Positions 32,103 through 33,431 of a DNA stretch of 33,431 nucleotides are shown here, one piece after another. Each line of letters begins with the position of its first letter. Position 1 is the first letter of the stretch. The notes under the pieces were generated by a model. It did not search any database and had not been told where the DNA came from. It worked only from the letters and a program-made list of their open reading frames with translations. Made by a program: the position numbers and the translations under genes. Source of the DNA: Planctomycetota bacterium (lineage in GTDB: Bacteria > Planctomycetota > E44-bin39); assembly GCA_004376375.1 (NCBI GenBank), contig SOJX01000081.1, forward strand, positions 1 through 33,431. The letters run 5' to 3'.

Positions 32103-32122
32103 TATGAAACGAGTTTCATAAT
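32101..32122. promoter_or_regulatory. Perfect 22-bp palindrome over -10 box and start site (operator)
   Basis: attatgaaac-ga-gtttcataat: two perfect 10-base arms around a 2-base centre. It overlaps the last two bases of the -10 box and covers the expected start of transcription, the typical place for a repressor operator. If transcribed it could also form a hairpin at the 5' end of the mRNA. Confidence 0.6.
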
Positions 32123-32206
32123 ATAAGAATCTTTACTTTTGAGCCTTTGCCGCCTGAATAACCCACTAAAGTGGCGCAGAACATTCAATCCTTTATGGAG
32201 CCAGCT

Positions 32207-33409
32207 ATGCGGAAAATCCTTCTAATCATTCCGAGTGTTATTATTCTGGCATTGGTCCTCAGCGGTGGATGCAGGAAGAAAAAGTACATCCCCGTCGGAT
32301 ACAGGACCGGAACGCCCGCGCAGGCTGCAAACCCCAACCCGGCCGATGGGTCGACCGACATCGCACTCAACCAGACATTGGGCTGGGATGAAGCCAAAGG
32401 TGCCGACACATACAGAGTCTACTTTGGTACCTCGTCCCCGGGAGCGGTCCAGGGCGGCCAGACGGAACTGACTTTTGATCCCGGCGCTCTTACGGAAGGC
32501 ACCCGGTATTTCTGGCGTATCGACACCATCAACGACTACGGGATCACTTTCGGTAGGGTCTGGACGTTCACGACAGTGCCCCCGATACCGGATGCGCCGG
32601 CAATCCCGACGCCCGCGGATAGTGCGGTAAACATTGCGTTGGGCGCGGCACTCGACTGGGAGGATATACCGTATGCGGACGGTTATTACGTGTTTTTCGG
32701 AACCGTTCCCGACCCGCCGTATTATTCGACGGAAGCTGTATCTGACTGCAATCCGCCTGCGCTCGCCTGGTACACAACCTATTACTGGAAAGTAATCGCT
32801 TACAATTTTTCCGGCAACTCCTCGTCCACGGTATGGTCTTTCAGAACGATAATCGAGGCGCCGGCGGATATTACCGGAATCACTCCCGCAAGCGGATCTA
32901 CCGCACAACCAACAGCCACGATAATGAACTGGGCTGATTCGGCCAGGGCTGTAGGCTACCATGTATGGTTCGGCGACGTGGACCCTCCCGATTACATCGG
33001 CCAGGTTTTGATTAGCGAATACGACAACGGAACGCTTGCTTACGGTACCACTTATTACTGGAAACTGAAAGCCTACAACGCAGGCGGCAACTCCAGCGAG
33101 GCGGGCGGGAGCTTCCGCACCAAAGTCATATTTACAATCACTGCCACCGCGGGCGCCGGAGGTACAATCAATCCAAGTGGAAGTATCCCGGTAATTGAGG
33201 GCGATAACCAGTCGTTTACGATGACGCCGGATATCGGCTACCACGTTAAAGACGTCCTTGTGGATGGCCTGAGCGTGGGGCCGGTGACGAATTACGAGTT
33301 CGTAAACGTTACAGCGGACGACACCATATCCGCGATATTCACTAACACCACCTGGGCGGACGTATCTCCCGGCGGGACGGAAGGTGTGGACTTCCCGACC
33401 GCACGGTGA
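32207..33409 (+). CDS. FN3-like lipoprotein with InlB-B-type repeat, paralogue of the 29257 gene
   Basis: ATG at 32207 is preferred since ggag is 6 bases upstream and the signal peptide then starts properly (MRKILLIIPSVIILALVLSGGC, Cys 22); the frame is open from a GTG at 32171. The product has 400 residues. Three FN3-like modules (about 37-310) share the YRVYFGTSSPGA, FDPGALTEGTRYFWRID and TTYYWKLKAYN motifs with the neighbouring gene. Then comes a divergent InlB B-repeat-like domain (about 318-385; TATAGAGGTINPSGSIPVIE, ITPDIGYHVKDVLVDG-like). It stops soon after (WADVSPGGTEGVDFPTAR), close to the window end. The propeller of its paralogue is absent. A frameshift or genuine short form cannot be told apart here. 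Confidence 0.82.
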   Translation: MRKILLIIPSVIILALVLSGGCRKKKYIPVGYRTGTPAQAANPNPADGSTDIALNQTLGWDEAKGADTYRVYFGTSSPGAVQGGQTELTFDPGALTEGTRYFWRIDTINDYGITFGRVWTFTTVPPIPDAPAIPTPADSAVNIALGAALDWEDIPYADGYYVFFGTVPDPPYYSTEAVSDCNPPALAWYTTYYWKVIAYNFSGNSSSTVWSFRTIIEAPADITGITPASGSTAQPTATIMNWADSARAVGYHVWFGDVDPPDYIGQVLISEYDNGTLAYGTTYYWKLKAYNAGGNSSEAGGSFRTKVIFTITATAGAGGTINPSGSIPVIEGDNQSFTMTPDIGYHVKDVLVDGLSVGPVTNYEFVNVTADDTISAIFTNTTWADVSPGGTEGVDFPTAR

Positions 33410-33431
33410 GCTGACGCCGTTGCGTATGATT

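Larger units (their letters stand above)
31938..32206. other. Intergenic region with promoter and operator
   Basis: Together with the terminator this makes up a gap of 322 bases between the two paralogous lipoprotein genes. It has no array. Besides the promoter at 32074-32102 and the palindrome at 32101-32122, only short dyads (ttcca-tat-tggaa at 31970 or so; acctgcaggt near 32006) are visible. Confidence 0.5.

Overview
This window looks like a contig from an uncultured, moderately GC-rich diderm bacterium. The case for a diderm is indirect: many signal-peptide lipoproteins, and a 281-residue predicted outer-membrane beta-barrel that ends in phenylalanine. The mix of a Ser/Thr kinase with an extracytoplasmic tail, an FGE/SUMF1-fold protein, an NtrC-type two-component pair and large secreted beta-propeller or FN3-like lipoproteins would suit Planctomycetes-like or neighbouring uncultured phyla. 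No rRNA or tRNA gene is visible, so the phylum cannot be fixed.

Layout. (1) 1-3160, minus strand: a two-gene operon of secreted Ig-like/TPR proteins; the downstream lipoprotein gene runs off the window start. (2) 3513-5721, plus: a 55-residue double-CxxC protein, a beta-propeller lipoprotein, and an overlapping acidic gene of unknown function. (3) 6108-7433: a secreted protein with a thioester-domain-like N-terminus and an SdrD-B-like module. (4) 7792-10317: a transmembrane Ser/Thr kinase. (5) 10381-10737: a four-helix-bundle (IVS/S23 family) gene sitting inside an octamer repeat array. (6) 10962-13295: an NHL-type propeller protein. (7) 13522-14484, minus: a membrane-anchored FGE-fold protein without the catalytic cysteines, divergent from the operon at 14696-17288 (beta-barrel, polytopic membrane protein, thioredoxin-fold protein). 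(8) 17399-21264: histidine kinase, NtrC-family regulator and an unknown cytoplasmic protein, each separated by repeat arrays. (9) 21513-28914: a Kelch-like lipoprotein, a CAP/SCP lipoprotein (minus) with a strong sigma-54 promoter match, a glycosidase-like secreted protein (minus), a carboxymuconolactone-decarboxylase-family protein, and a TPR lipoprotein (minus). (10) 29257-33409: two paralogous FN3-like lipoproteins.

The most unusual content lies between the genes. Eleven of the intergenic gaps carry degenerate tandem arrays with a strict 7- or 8-nt period. Most have a C-poor, G-containing arm, then an AT-rich middle, then a G-poor complementary arm, so each could fold into a long imperfect hairpin. 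Unit sequences differ between gaps, but some families recur (gtaggttt near 10.3-10.9 kb and 22.9 kb; gttagtc near 17.3 and 28.9 kb). Small hairpin elements with a covarying base pair, a 92-bp exact duplication, and an IVS-family gene bounded on both sides by the same octamer array suggest an active repeat-spreading process. The other regulatory highlights are a perfect 22-bp palindrome on a -10 box at 32.1 kb and the sigma-54 promoter at 23.95 kb.
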